A stretch of 64,000 nucleotides of DNA. Source: Caulobacter radicis (GTDB lineage Bacteria; Pseudomonadota; Alphaproteobacteria; Caulobacterales; Caulobacteraceae). A program made the position numbers and the translations under genes. Positions 57,832 through 64,000 of this stretch are shown piece by piece. Each line of letters starts with the position of its first letter. Positions within the stretch are counted from its first letter, which is position 1. Location: positions 186,001 to 250,000 of the forward strand of contig NZ_QDKO01000032.1 in the NCBI RefSeq assembly GCF_003094615.1, written 5' to 3'. Below the pieces are notes generated by a model, which was given only the letters and a program-made list of their open reading frames with translations, had not been told where the DNA came from and ran no database searches.

Positions 57832-58536
57832 CTAGCGTCTCGAAACGTGATCCACGAACGCAGGCAGTTCGGCGATCGAGGCCAGCTCGACATAGCGCGG
57901 GTGGTTCTGCGGCGCTTCCGCCGCCTCGTGGGCCCAGACCAGCGGGTAGGGGATCAGCGCGCCCCAGGCGCCGGCCTCCAGCGCCGGCAGGATGTCCGAG
58001 CGCATCGAGTTGCCGGCCATCAGACCCTGCTCTGCGCCGGTACCGTAGCGTTCGAACACCCGGCGATAGGTGTCCGCGTCCTTCTCCGAGACGATCTCGA
58101 CGGCGGCGAACAGGTCGCCCAGGCCCGAGGCGGCCAGTTTCTGCTCCTGGTGCAGCAAATCACCCTTGGTGATCAGGATCAGGCGATAGCGCTTGGAAAG
58201 CTCGGCCAGGGCCCGCTCGACGCCCGGCAGGGGCTCGACCGGCTCGGTCAGCATCTCGCGGCCCACGGCCAGGATCTCGCGGATGACGCGGGTGGAGACC
58301 GCGCCGTCCGTCAGGTCCAGCGCGGTCTCGATCATCGACAGGGTGAAGCCCTTGGCCCCGTAGCCGTAGACCCTCAGGTTCCGCTTCTCGGCGGCGGCCA
58401 GCTGGCTGTTGATCCGCTCTTCGTCGCCGAAGTCGGCCAGCAGCTGGACGAACCGCCGATGGGTCAGGCGAAACAGGCTCTCGCAGTGCCAGAGGGTGTC
58501 GTCGGCGTCGACGCCGACCGTGGTGATGAGGCTCAT
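57832..58536 (-). CDS. HAD superfamily hydrolase
   Basis: A 234-residue HAD phosphatase-like enzyme. Motif I is GVDADDTLWHC with Asp10 and Asp12, motif II is LILITKGD and the last acidic motif is AGNSMRSDILPALEAGAWG. The cap domain is helical. The substrate is not known. It lies 14 bp after a dienelactone hydrolase gene, so probably forms one operon. The ribosome site is very close to the ATG. Confidence 0.9.
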   Translation of the reverse strand: MSLITTVGVDADDTLWHCESLFRLTHRRFVQLLADFGDEERINSQLAAAEKRNLRVYGYGAKGFTLSMIETALDLTDGAVSTRVIREILAVGREMLTEPVEPLPGVERALAELSKRYRLILITKGDLLHQEQKLAASGLGDLFAAVEIVSEKDADTYRRVFERYGTGAEQGLMAGNSMRSDILPALEAGAWGALIPYPLVWAHEAAEAPQNHPRYVELASIAELPAFVDHVSRR

Positions 58537-58550
58537 CCCCTCCGTCTACA

Positions 58551-59417
58551 TCAGCGCAGGGCGCGCTTGTAGAGGTCCAGAAGGTTGGTCCAGGCCTGTT
58601 CGGCGGCGGCCTCGTTGTAGACTTGGCTGCCCTTGACCGTCCAACCGTGGGCGGCGCCGGCGAAGACCTCGACCTTGGCCGGGCGTTTGGCCTCGGCAAA
58701 GGCGGCCTTCAGCTTGTCCTTCACGTCGGGCTCCTTCTTGTCGTCGTTGTCGGCGACCTCGATCAGGTACTCGGCGTGGGTCTTGGGGATCAGCAGGTGC
58801 GGGCTCGAGGGATCGGCCGTGACCAGGCCCCCGCCGTGGAAGCTGGCGACGGCGGCGATGCGGCCCGGCGCGGCGGCGGCGGTGCGGAACGACAGCGGCC
58901 CGCCCATGCAGTAGCCCTGCACGCCGATCTTGCGGCCCTTGTCGGTTTCCTTCTGGGCGTCGAGGAAGGCCACATAGGCCAGGGCGTCGCGGTCGGTGCC
59001 CTCGGGCGTGACCGTGGCCCGCAGCGGCGTGATCTTGGCGCGGTCTTCCGGGTTGGCGAAGTTGAATGTCCCGTCGATCACCGGCGCCTTCTTGACGCGG
59101 TAATAGAGGTTGGGGACCAGCACCACGTAGCCGGCGGCGGCCAGGCGGCGGCCCATGTCGCGGAAGACGGGGCGCAGGCTCATGACGTCGGGCCAGATCA
59201 GCACGGCGGGCCACTTGCCCTTGCCGACCGGCTTGAACAGGGCCGCGTCGGCCTCGCCGTCGGGCGTCTTGATGACGACGTCGGTCTCGACGACCTTGTC
59301 GTCGGCATGGGCGGCGGTGGCGGCCAGCCCGCCGACGGCGGCGGTCATCAGGCCGAAGGCGCGGCGCGAGACGCGGGGGTCATGAACTAGGCCGGGGTGG
59401 ATGTCGTCGTCGCACAT
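58551..59417 (-). CDS. Exported dienelactone hydrolase family enzyme
   Basis: A 288-residue alpha/beta hydrolase with Cys nucleophile. A Tat signal (VSRRAFGLMTAAVGGLAATAAHA, about 16-38) precedes the fold. The nucleophile Cys170 is in GYCMGGPLSF, and the late His is in AGAAHGWTV. Asp lies in VADNDDKKEP. The family hydrolyses dienelactones and other esters or amides. I chose the ATG at 59417, with AAGGAG upstream. The substrate is not assigned. Confidence 0.9.
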   Translation of the reverse strand: MCDDDIHPGLVHDPRVSRRAFGLMTAAVGGLAATAAHADDKVVETDVVIKTPDGEADAALFKPVGKGKWPAVLIWPDVMSLRPVFRDMGRRLAAAGYVVLVPNLYYRVKKAPVIDGTFNFANPEDRAKITPLRATVTPEGTDRDALAYVAFLDAQKETDKGRKIGVQGYCMGGPLSFRTAAAAPGRIAAVASFHGGGLVTADPSSPHLLIPKTHAEYLIEVADNDDKKEPDVKDKLKAAFAEAKRPAKVEVFAGAAHGWTVKGSQVYNEAAAEQAWTNLLDLYKRALR

Positions 59418-59498
59418 CGCGCGGGCTCCTTGCTGAACAGAGGCGCCCGCACGGTGCACGACCTGACGCCGAAGGCAATCGGCGGCTCGCGATAAGGT

Positions 59499-59657
59499 TC
59501 AGAAGCTGAGGACGACGAAGACCACGCCGCTGACCACCACGCCCGCGCTCAGCATCAGGCCGAGCGCCTGGCCGGCCCGGGACTGACCCGGAAGGCGCGC
59601 CCAGGCGATCTTCGGCGCGCGCTTCGGGGCGGCTCGATCGTGGACGGCGGCGGTCAT
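59499..59657 (-). CDS. Small single-pass membrane protein
   Basis: A 52-residue protein (MTAAVHDRAAPKRAPKIAWARLPGQ...) with a basic N-terminus and a C-terminal membrane helix (ALGLMLSAGVVVSGVVFVVLSF). GAGGAG lies 8 bases before the ATG. It is below the usual length cut-off of gene finders. The family is not recognised. It lies upstream of the dienelactone hydrolase gene, on the same strand, 81 bp away. Confidence 0.6.
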   Translation of the reverse strand: MTAAVHDRAAPKRAPKIAWARLPGQSRAGQALGLMLSAGVVVSGVVFVVLSF

Positions 59658-59760
59658 GATTCCATCTCCTCGTTTAAGCCCAAGCTTCTGGGGCCTGACG
59701 AGTTAACGGGCGTGAACCGCCGGCGGATGCAGGCGTGCGACCGATTGATCCAGGGTGCGC

Positions 59761-60060
59761 CTAAAGGGTCACACTCCAGCCGTCGCGACCGCTGCCCGGG
59801 GCGACCGGAGGCGGGGGCCTGGCGCAGGCCGTATGGGCCTTGGTGACCCGCCGCAGCGAGGCGGGAAAGCGGTGAAGCTTGCTGTCGGGGCGGATCGGCC
59901 GCGCCACCAGGTCGCCCTCGCAGTTGGGGCAGACCCCCTGGAATCGATTGTCGGCGCAGTCGGCGCAGAAGGTGCATTCGAAGGTGCAGATGCGGGCCTC
60001 GCCGCTGTGGGGCGGCAGGTCGCGGTCGCAGCACTCGCAGTTGGGGCGCAGTTCGAGCAA
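59761..60060 (-). CDS. DUF1272 family Cys-rich protein
   Basis: A 99-residue protein of the DUF1272 family. It starts at a TTG (60060) with GGGAGGAC upstream. The N-terminus LELRPNCECCDRDLPPHSGEARICTFECTFCADCADNRFQGVCPNCEG has eight or more Cys that look like zinc-binding knuckles. The C-terminal half is less ordered. The role is unknown. A ribosome site and frame support the TTG start. Confidence 0.82.
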   Translation of the reverse strand: MLELRPNCECCDRDLPPHSGEARICTFECTFCADCADNRFQGVCPNCEGDLVARPIRPDSKLHRFPASLRRVTKAHTACARPPPPVAPGSGRDGWSVTL

Positions 60061-60167
60061 GGGCCGTCCTCCCGTGTTCTTATGCGTTGAAGCCCCGCAC
60101 CATAAGGGCCGGAGGGCCCTTCGCGCGAGGGGGCGCGTTCGCGGATCACGGGATTGTGGGAAGAGCC

Positions 60168-60422
60168 TCAGGCCTGCTGGCGGGACGCGGCGTTGCGCAG
60201 GACAGCGTTGTAGGCGCGCGACAGGGCGTCGTCCTCGTTTGCGCTCCTGACCATGCCGTTGATCAGGAACAGGTCGATGAATTGTCCGATCCCGATCAGA
60301 CCGAAGGTGAGCAGCCAGAGCGTGCCGGTGACGTACTTGCCCATGTAGAAGCGGTGCAGGCCGCACACGCCCAGGAGGCAGGGAAGCCAGAGAATGAAGG
60401 CCGTTCCGCTACTCTTGTGCAT
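60168..60422 (-). CDS. TM2 domain membrane protein
   Basis: An 84-residue protein with a TM2 domain: FILWLPCLLGVCGLHRFYMGKYVTGTLWLLTFGLIGIGQFIDLFLI, two membrane helices with the short GLHRFYMG turn. A basic helical tail follows. GAGGGAT precedes the ATG at 60422. The role of TM2 proteins in bacteria is not known. It is divergent from carA. Confidence 0.88.
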   Translation of the reverse strand: MHKSSGTAFILWLPCLLGVCGLHRFYMGKYVTGTLWLLTFGLIGIGQFIDLFLINGMVRSANEDDALSRAYNAVLRNAASRQQA

Positions 60423-60483
60423 GCGCGATCCCTCTAAGGTTGAGCGCAGCATGGCATGGGGCGCGACGAACGCAAGACGGGGG

Positions 60484-60512
60484 TTGACCCCCCTTCGGCG
60501 CCCCCCTAAACA
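60484..60512 (+). promoter_or_regulatory. Likely carA promoter
   Basis: TTGACC (60484-60489) and TAAACA (60507-60512) are separated by 17 bp, a good housekeeping promoter arrangement. Transcription should start near 60519. The -35 box lies in a small GGGGG...CCCCC hairpin. The call is from sequence only. Confidence 0.5.
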
Positions 60513-60528
60513 CGCCGCCGTTTGCGCA

Positions 60529-60560
60529 GGCGGGCGGGGTTCTCCCCGGCCCGCCTTTTT
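60529..60560 (+). terminator. Terminator hairpin in the carA leader
   Basis: GGCGGGCGGGG pairs with CCCCGGCCCGCC (one bulged base) and is followed by five T. It sits 57 bp before the carA ATG and after the predicted start of transcription. An upstream CGCCGCC (60513-60519) could pair with its left arm. Attenuation of carA is the likely purpose. Confidence 0.55.
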
Positions 60561-60616
60561 GCGAAAATGATCCGCCCGTTCCGGGCTTTCCACGCGTTCT
60601 GGAGGCGCTTTTCGAG

Positions 60617-61783
60617 ATGTCCCAAGACCTTCTCCCCGGCGTCACCGGCGTTCTGGTCCTGGCCGACGGCACGGTGCTGCAGGGCGTGGGCTGCGGCGCG
60701 GTCGGCGACGCGGTCGGCGAGGTGTGCTTCAACACCGCCATGACCGGTTACCAGGAAATCCTGACCGACCCGTCCTACATGGCCCAGATCGTGGCCTTCA
60801 CCTTCCCGCACGTCGGCAATGTCGGCACCAACAGCGAAGACGTCGAGCAGGTCACCGGCGTGGCCGAGACGGCCGCCCGCGGCGCGATCTTCCGCGACGT
60901 CCCGACCGATCCGGCCAACTGGCGCGCCAACAGCGACTTCGACGGCTGGATGCAGCGTCGCGGCGTCGTCGGCCTGGCCGGCGTCGACACCCGCGCCCTG
61001 ACCCGCAAGATCCGCGAGACCGGCATGCCGCACGGCGTCATCGCCCATGCGCCGGACGGCAAGTTCGACCTCGACGCCCTCAAGGCCAAGGCCCGCGACT
61101 GGTCGGGCGTCGTGGGCCTGGATCTCGCCAAGGACGCCTCCACCACCCAGACCTTCACCTGGGACGAGGGCCTGTGGTCGTGGCCGGAAGGCTACGCCAA
61201 GCTCGAGACCCCCAAGTACGAAGTGGTGGTCATCGACTACGGCGTGAAGCGCAACATCCTGCGCGCCCTGGCTCACGTGGGCGCCCGCGCCACCGTCGTG
61301 CCGGCCAGCACCTCGGCCGAGGACATCCTGGCCCGCAACCCCGACGGCGTGCTGCTGTCCAACGGCCCGGGCGACCCGGCCGCCACCGGCGAATACGCCG
61401 TGCCGGAAATCCAGAAGCTGGTCGCCAGCGGCAAGCCGGTGTTCGGCATCTGCCTTGGCCACCAGATGCTGGCCCTGGCTCTCGGCGCCAAGACCGTGAA
61501 GATGGAACAGGGCCACCACGGCGCCAACCACCCGGTCAAGGACCTGACCACCGGCAAGGTCGAGATCGTGTCGATGAACCACGGCTTCACCGTGGACAGC
61601 GAAAGCCTGCCCGAGCCGGTGCAGGAGACCCACGTCTCGCTGTTCGACGGCACCAACGCCGGCATCGCCCTGAAGGACAAGCCGGTGTTCAGCGTCCAGC
61701 ACCACCCGGAAGCCTCGCCCGGCCCGACCGACAGCCTCTATATCTTCGAGCGCTTCGCCGGCCTGATGGACAAGTCGAAGTAA
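60617..61783 (+). CDS. carA: Carbamoyl-phosphate synthase small subunit
   Basis: A 388-residue glutamine amidotransferase subunit. It frees ammonia from glutamine for carbamoyl phosphate, feeding pyrimidine and arginine synthesis. The N-terminal half has the CarA-specific NTAMTGYQEILTDPSYM. The amidotransferase Cys279 is in GICLGHQ, and the His-Glu is in VQHHPEASPGP. carB is not adjacent in this window. A promoter and leader terminator precede it. Confidence 0.97.
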   Translation: MSQDLLPGVTGVLVLADGTVLQGVGCGAVGDAVGEVCFNTAMTGYQEILTDPSYMAQIVAFTFPHVGNVGTNSEDVEQVTGVAETAARGAIFRDVPTDPANWRANSDFDGWMQRRGVVGLAGVDTRALTRKIRETGMPHGVIAHAPDGKFDLDALKAKARDWSGVVGLDLAKDASTTQTFTWDEGLWSWPEGYAKLETPKYEVVVIDYGVKRNILRALAHVGARATVVPASTSAEDILARNPDGVLLSNGPGDPAATGEYAVPEIQKLVASGKPVFGICLGHQMLALALGAKTVKMEQGHHGANHPVKDLTTGKVEIVSMNHGFTVDSESLPEPVQETHVSLFDGTNAGIALKDKPVFSVQHHPEASPGPTDSLYIFERFAGLMDKSK

Positions 61784-61787
61784 GACG

Positions 61788-61817
61788 AAACGCCCCGCTG
61801 AGAAGCGGGGCGTTTTT
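61788..61817 (+). terminator. Terminator after carA
   Basis: A perfect 12-bp stem (AAACGCCCCGCT with its complement), a GAGA loop and five T, 4 bp after the stop. It shows that carA is a single-gene transcript. Confidence 0.9.
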
Positions 61818-61916
61818 CGTTTCGGGCCCTGTCACGAAACCATCGCCCAGGGTTCACGCACCGCCTCGGCGACCCATGCTAGCGTTTTCGCCGTTCCCCA
61901 ATCTCGCGAGGACGGC

Positions 61917-62321
61917 ATGAGCGCCTATGAACGCATCGGCGGCGAGGCCGCCGCCCAGTCGGTGATCGACGACTTCTTCCAGCGCGCCCAGGGCGATGCG
62001 CGCCTTTCGGGCCTGTTCGGCGGCGAGATCCCGCCCGGCGCCCGCGCCGTGGTGGCCGGCGCCCTCGACCCCGAGGCCGGCGAGGCCCGTGGCGACCTGG
62101 AGCTGGCCCAGGTGTGGTTCGGCGCCAACGCGCTGGAGGACGACGAGCTCGACCTGATCATCGGCCACCTGGCCGCCGCCCTCGAAGCCGCCGGAATCGA
62201 CGACGAGATCACCGCCGACGTCGCCGACCAGATCGAACTTCTCCGAGACCTGGCCCTGGGCCCGGACGAGGAAGACTTCGACGACGAGGATGAAGACGAG
62301 GAAGGCGAGGTGGCGGCCTGA
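61917..62321 (+). CDS. Truncated-globin-like protein without the proximal histidine
   Basis: A 134-residue protein. Its N-terminus SAYERIGGEAAAQSVIDDFFQRAQGDARLSGLFGG matches the group I truncated haemoglobin pattern. The central heme segment is lost or changed: where families have AH before GLG, this has AQVWFG (Gln65). No other His is nearby except His84. The C-terminus is a strongly acidic tail (FDDEDEDEEGEVAA). It probably does not bind heme the usual way, so the role is unclear. Confidence 0.65.
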   Translation: MSAYERIGGEAAAQSVIDDFFQRAQGDARLSGLFGGEIPPGARAVVAGALDPEAGEARGDLELAQVWFGANALEDDELDLIIGHLAAALEAAGIDDEITADVADQIELLRDLALGPDEEDFDDEDEDEEGEVAA

Positions 62322-62328
62322 ATTTCAC

Positions 62329-62492
62329 CTTCTCCCATAGGGAGAAGGAGGGGCCCGCGCCGAAGGCGCGGGAGGATGAGGGGTTACGAGGTCGGCCCGC
62401 GTGCCGGCACGATCCAGGGCGATGCGGTGAGGGCGTAGCCCCCTCACCCTCCCATGCCGCGCATGGGCCCCTCCCTCTCCCTATGGGAGAGG
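62329..62492. repeat. Family A intergenic inverted-repeat element, copy 4
   Basis: Left end CCTTCTCCC-ATA-GGGAGAAGG, then AGGGGCCCGCGCCGAAGGCGCG...GAGGATGAGGGGTTA. Right end CCCCCTCACCCTCCCATGCC...GGGCCCCTCCCTCTCCC-TAT-GGGAGAGG. It separates the convergent globin-like and carboxylesterase genes. Confidence 0.8.
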
Positions 62493-62507
62493 TTGTGCGG
62501 CCTCCCC

Positions 62508-64000
62508 CTAAGTCCCGAACTGCGTGAACGGGACCTTGTTGAACAGCTCCCGCTCGGCCCCGCGCGGGTCGTCCTGCATGCGGGAGCCCTCGTCGAACAC
62601 CAGGGTCTGACGGCGGGGCAGGGTGTAGGGCTCCCACTTCGGGATGGCCGCGCAGTTGGGATCGCCGGTGCGGGCGAAGGCGACGAAGGCGTCCATCATG
62701 GTGTCGGACATCGCCTGGCTGCGGGCGTCGGTCCCGACGATCGCGCCCTTGGCGTCCAGCGTGCCGAACACCAGGCAGATGTCGAGCGTGTGCGGCGCGC
62801 CCCAGATCCCGCCGTCCTTGGGCGACTTCCAGTCCAGTTGATACACCCAGGCCGGCGCCCGGGTCGGAGCGCGGGCCTCGGCCTGCAGGATCGCCGCCTT
62901 CCACGAGCGCCCGGCCGTCGAGGCGGCGAAATAGACGTCCGACGGCGAATAGTGCGGGTACAGCTTGCGATAGGCCGCCACCACCGTGGCCGGGTCGATG
63001 TCGATGCGGGCGTTGAACTGGGACGGCAGCTTCTCGACCACCTGCGCCCAGGTCATGTCGAACACCTTGGGATCGGAGCCGACGAAGCCGCGGGTCTCGT
63101 CGTGGGTGTTGCCGCAGATCAGCGGCACGTCCAGGCCCAGGGGCGAGGCGTCGGGGAAGAACGGGTGGCGGGTCAGCGATCGCTCGTCCAGCACCGGGCC
63201 CATATAGACCCCGCCGGAGCCGGCCACGGGATCGACGGCCTTGAGGCCGTTCAGCAGCTGCTCGGCGGGCAGGGCGCGCAGGGCCGCCAGGTCGCTGATC
63301 CCCAGCTTGTCGAGGAACAGCCTGGCGCGCTTGGTGGCGTTGAACGGCCCGCCGGCGGTCACCTGCTGGCCGCTCATGGTGACGGCGCGGTGGAAGAGGC
63401 CCTTGGCGCTGGGCATGGCCAGCAGGGTGGCGATCTTGGCCCCGCCGCCCGATTGGCCAAACAGCATGACCCGTGAGGGATCGCCGCCGAAGGCCTCGAT
63501 GTTGTCGCGCACCCATTGCAGGGCCAGGGCGAGGTCCAGCTGGCCGACATTGCCGCTGTCGGCGACGCTGGGGTCGTCGAACAGGCGGGCCAGATAGAGA
63601 TAGCCGAAGGCGTTCAGGCGGTGATTGACGGTGACCACCACGACGTCGCCGCGCTTGGCCAGGCGGGTCCCGTCGTACCAGGGGCTGCCCCCCGAGCCGC
63701 CGTTGTAGGCGCCGCCGTGGATGTAGACCATCACCGGCCGCTTGCCGCCGTCGGCCAGGCCCGACTTGCCGGTCTTGGCGGGGGTCCAGACGTTAAGGAA
63801 CAGGCAGTCTTCCGAGAGGGTCTCGCCCTCCTCGCCCTTGCCGGTCTGCATCGAGGCCGCGCCATAGGCCAGGGCGTCGGCGACGCCGGTCCAGGGCTGG
63901 GGCTTGCGGGGTGGGGCGAAGCGACCCTCGCCGCCGGTGTCGGCGCCATAGCGCAGGCCCTTGAACACATGGACGCCGTCGACGGTGGTCGCGCCCCGCA
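62508..64000 (-). CDS. Carboxylesterase type B (5' end beyond the window)
   Basis: The frame runs off the right edge. The start at GTG 63968 would lack the usual opening, and the codons beyond it (TTVDGVHVFKGLRYG) read as the normal family N-terminus. The oxyanion HGGAYNGG, the nucleophile elbow FGQSGGGAK, an acidic residue in GNTHDETRGFVG and a His (WGAPHTLDI) are in place. It should hydrolyse carboxylic esters. The substrate is not assigned. Confidence 0.88.
   Translation of the reverse strand, partial: RGATTVDGVHVFKGLRYGADTGGEGRFAPPRKPQPWTGVADALAYGAASMQTGKGEEGETLSEDCLFLNVWTPAKTGKSGLADGGKRPVMVYIHGGAYNGGSGGSPWYDGTRLAKRGDVVVVTVNHRLNAFGYLYLARLFDDPSVADSGNVGQLDLALALQWVRDNIEAFGGDPSRVMLFGQSGGGAKIATLLAMPSAKGLFHRAVTMSGQQVTAGGPFNATKRARLFLDKLGISDLAALRALPAEQLLNGLKAVDPVAGSGGVYMGPVLDERSLTRHPFFPDASPLGLDVPLICGNTHDETRGFVGSDPKVFDMTWAQVVEKLPSQFNARIDIDPATVVAAYRKLYPHYSPSDVYFAASTAGRSWKAAILQAEARAPTRAPAWVYQLDWKSPKDGGIWGAPHTLDICLVFGTLDAKGAIVGTDARSQAMSDTMMDAFVAFARTGDPNCAAIPKWEPYTLPRRQTLVFDEGSRMQDDPRGAERELFNKVPFTQFGT

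Noticed and set aside
61784..62500. carB downstream of carA
   Set aside because: A strong terminator follows carA. The next genes are a globin-like protein and a convergent esterase, with no carB.

Overview
The window looks like chromosomal DNA from a Caulobacter-type alphaproteobacterium. The support is very high GC, the gene order ruvCAB-ybgC-tolQRAB-pal-cpoB-tilS-ftsH, genes recognisable as the cell-cycle regulators RcdA and TrcR, perfect CtrA-type sites (TTAA-N7-TTAA), and alphaproteobacterial LexA-type sites (GTTC-N7-GTTC). It reads as ordinary, densely packed core genome. I see no phage, insertion sequence, tRNA, rRNA or CRISPR array. The genus is inferred from gene content, not from a search.

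Layout. 1-6.1 kb: the tail of a membrane protein, a zinc alcohol dehydrogenase, a CheW-like protein, MgtC, a nucleoside hydrolase and an exported M20 peptidase. 6.2-17.8 kb: the recombination and envelope block (RuvCAB, YbgC, Tol-Pal, CpoB, TilS, FtsH). 17.8-24.9 kb: exported hydrolase, YbjN protein, folP, an ArsR regulator divergent from a membrane protein/lipoprotein pair, an MliC-like lipoprotein, a DnaQ-type exonuclease and small conserved proteins. 25-28.3 kb: two tandem exported HExxH proteins with helical repeats. 28.3-34.4 kb: RF3, two exported or soluble unknowns, a GH53 galactanase, methylglyoxal synthase and a degenerate RNase H-like protein. 34.4-43.8 kb: an AT-rich CtrA-type promoter driving an unknown helical-repeat protein, then J-domain protein, BolA, cytidine deaminase, UbiX, two DUF465 proteins, TrcR, quinone oxidoreductase, DUF1192 and RcdA. 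43.8-49.4 kb: ThiD, lipoprotein, nucleotidyltransferase, a GH43 enzyme behind a LacI-type operator, a DJ-1/PfpI protein and a PhzF protein. 49.6-56 kb: hybrid histidine kinase, two unknowns, and serC - HEAGH protein - serA behind a structured leader. 56-64 kb: VanZ, acyltransferase, HAD, dienelactone hydrolase, DUF1272, TM2, carA, a globin-like protein and the start of a carboxylesterase.

Four families of imperfect inverted-repeat elements sit between genes: A (four copies), B (three), C (three) and D (one full, one half). One A copy supplies the C-terminal codons and stop of the acyltransferase. These elements and the regulatory sites are the least ordinary part of the window.

The main leads are: combined CtrA and LexA sites at ruvC; a cluster of CtrA sites before an unknown gene; a textbook sigma-54 promoter before rcdA; a terminator inside the carA leader; a candidate structured RNA between a DUF465 gene and trcR; a globin fold without its proximal histidine; and a zincin-motif protein inside the serine operon.
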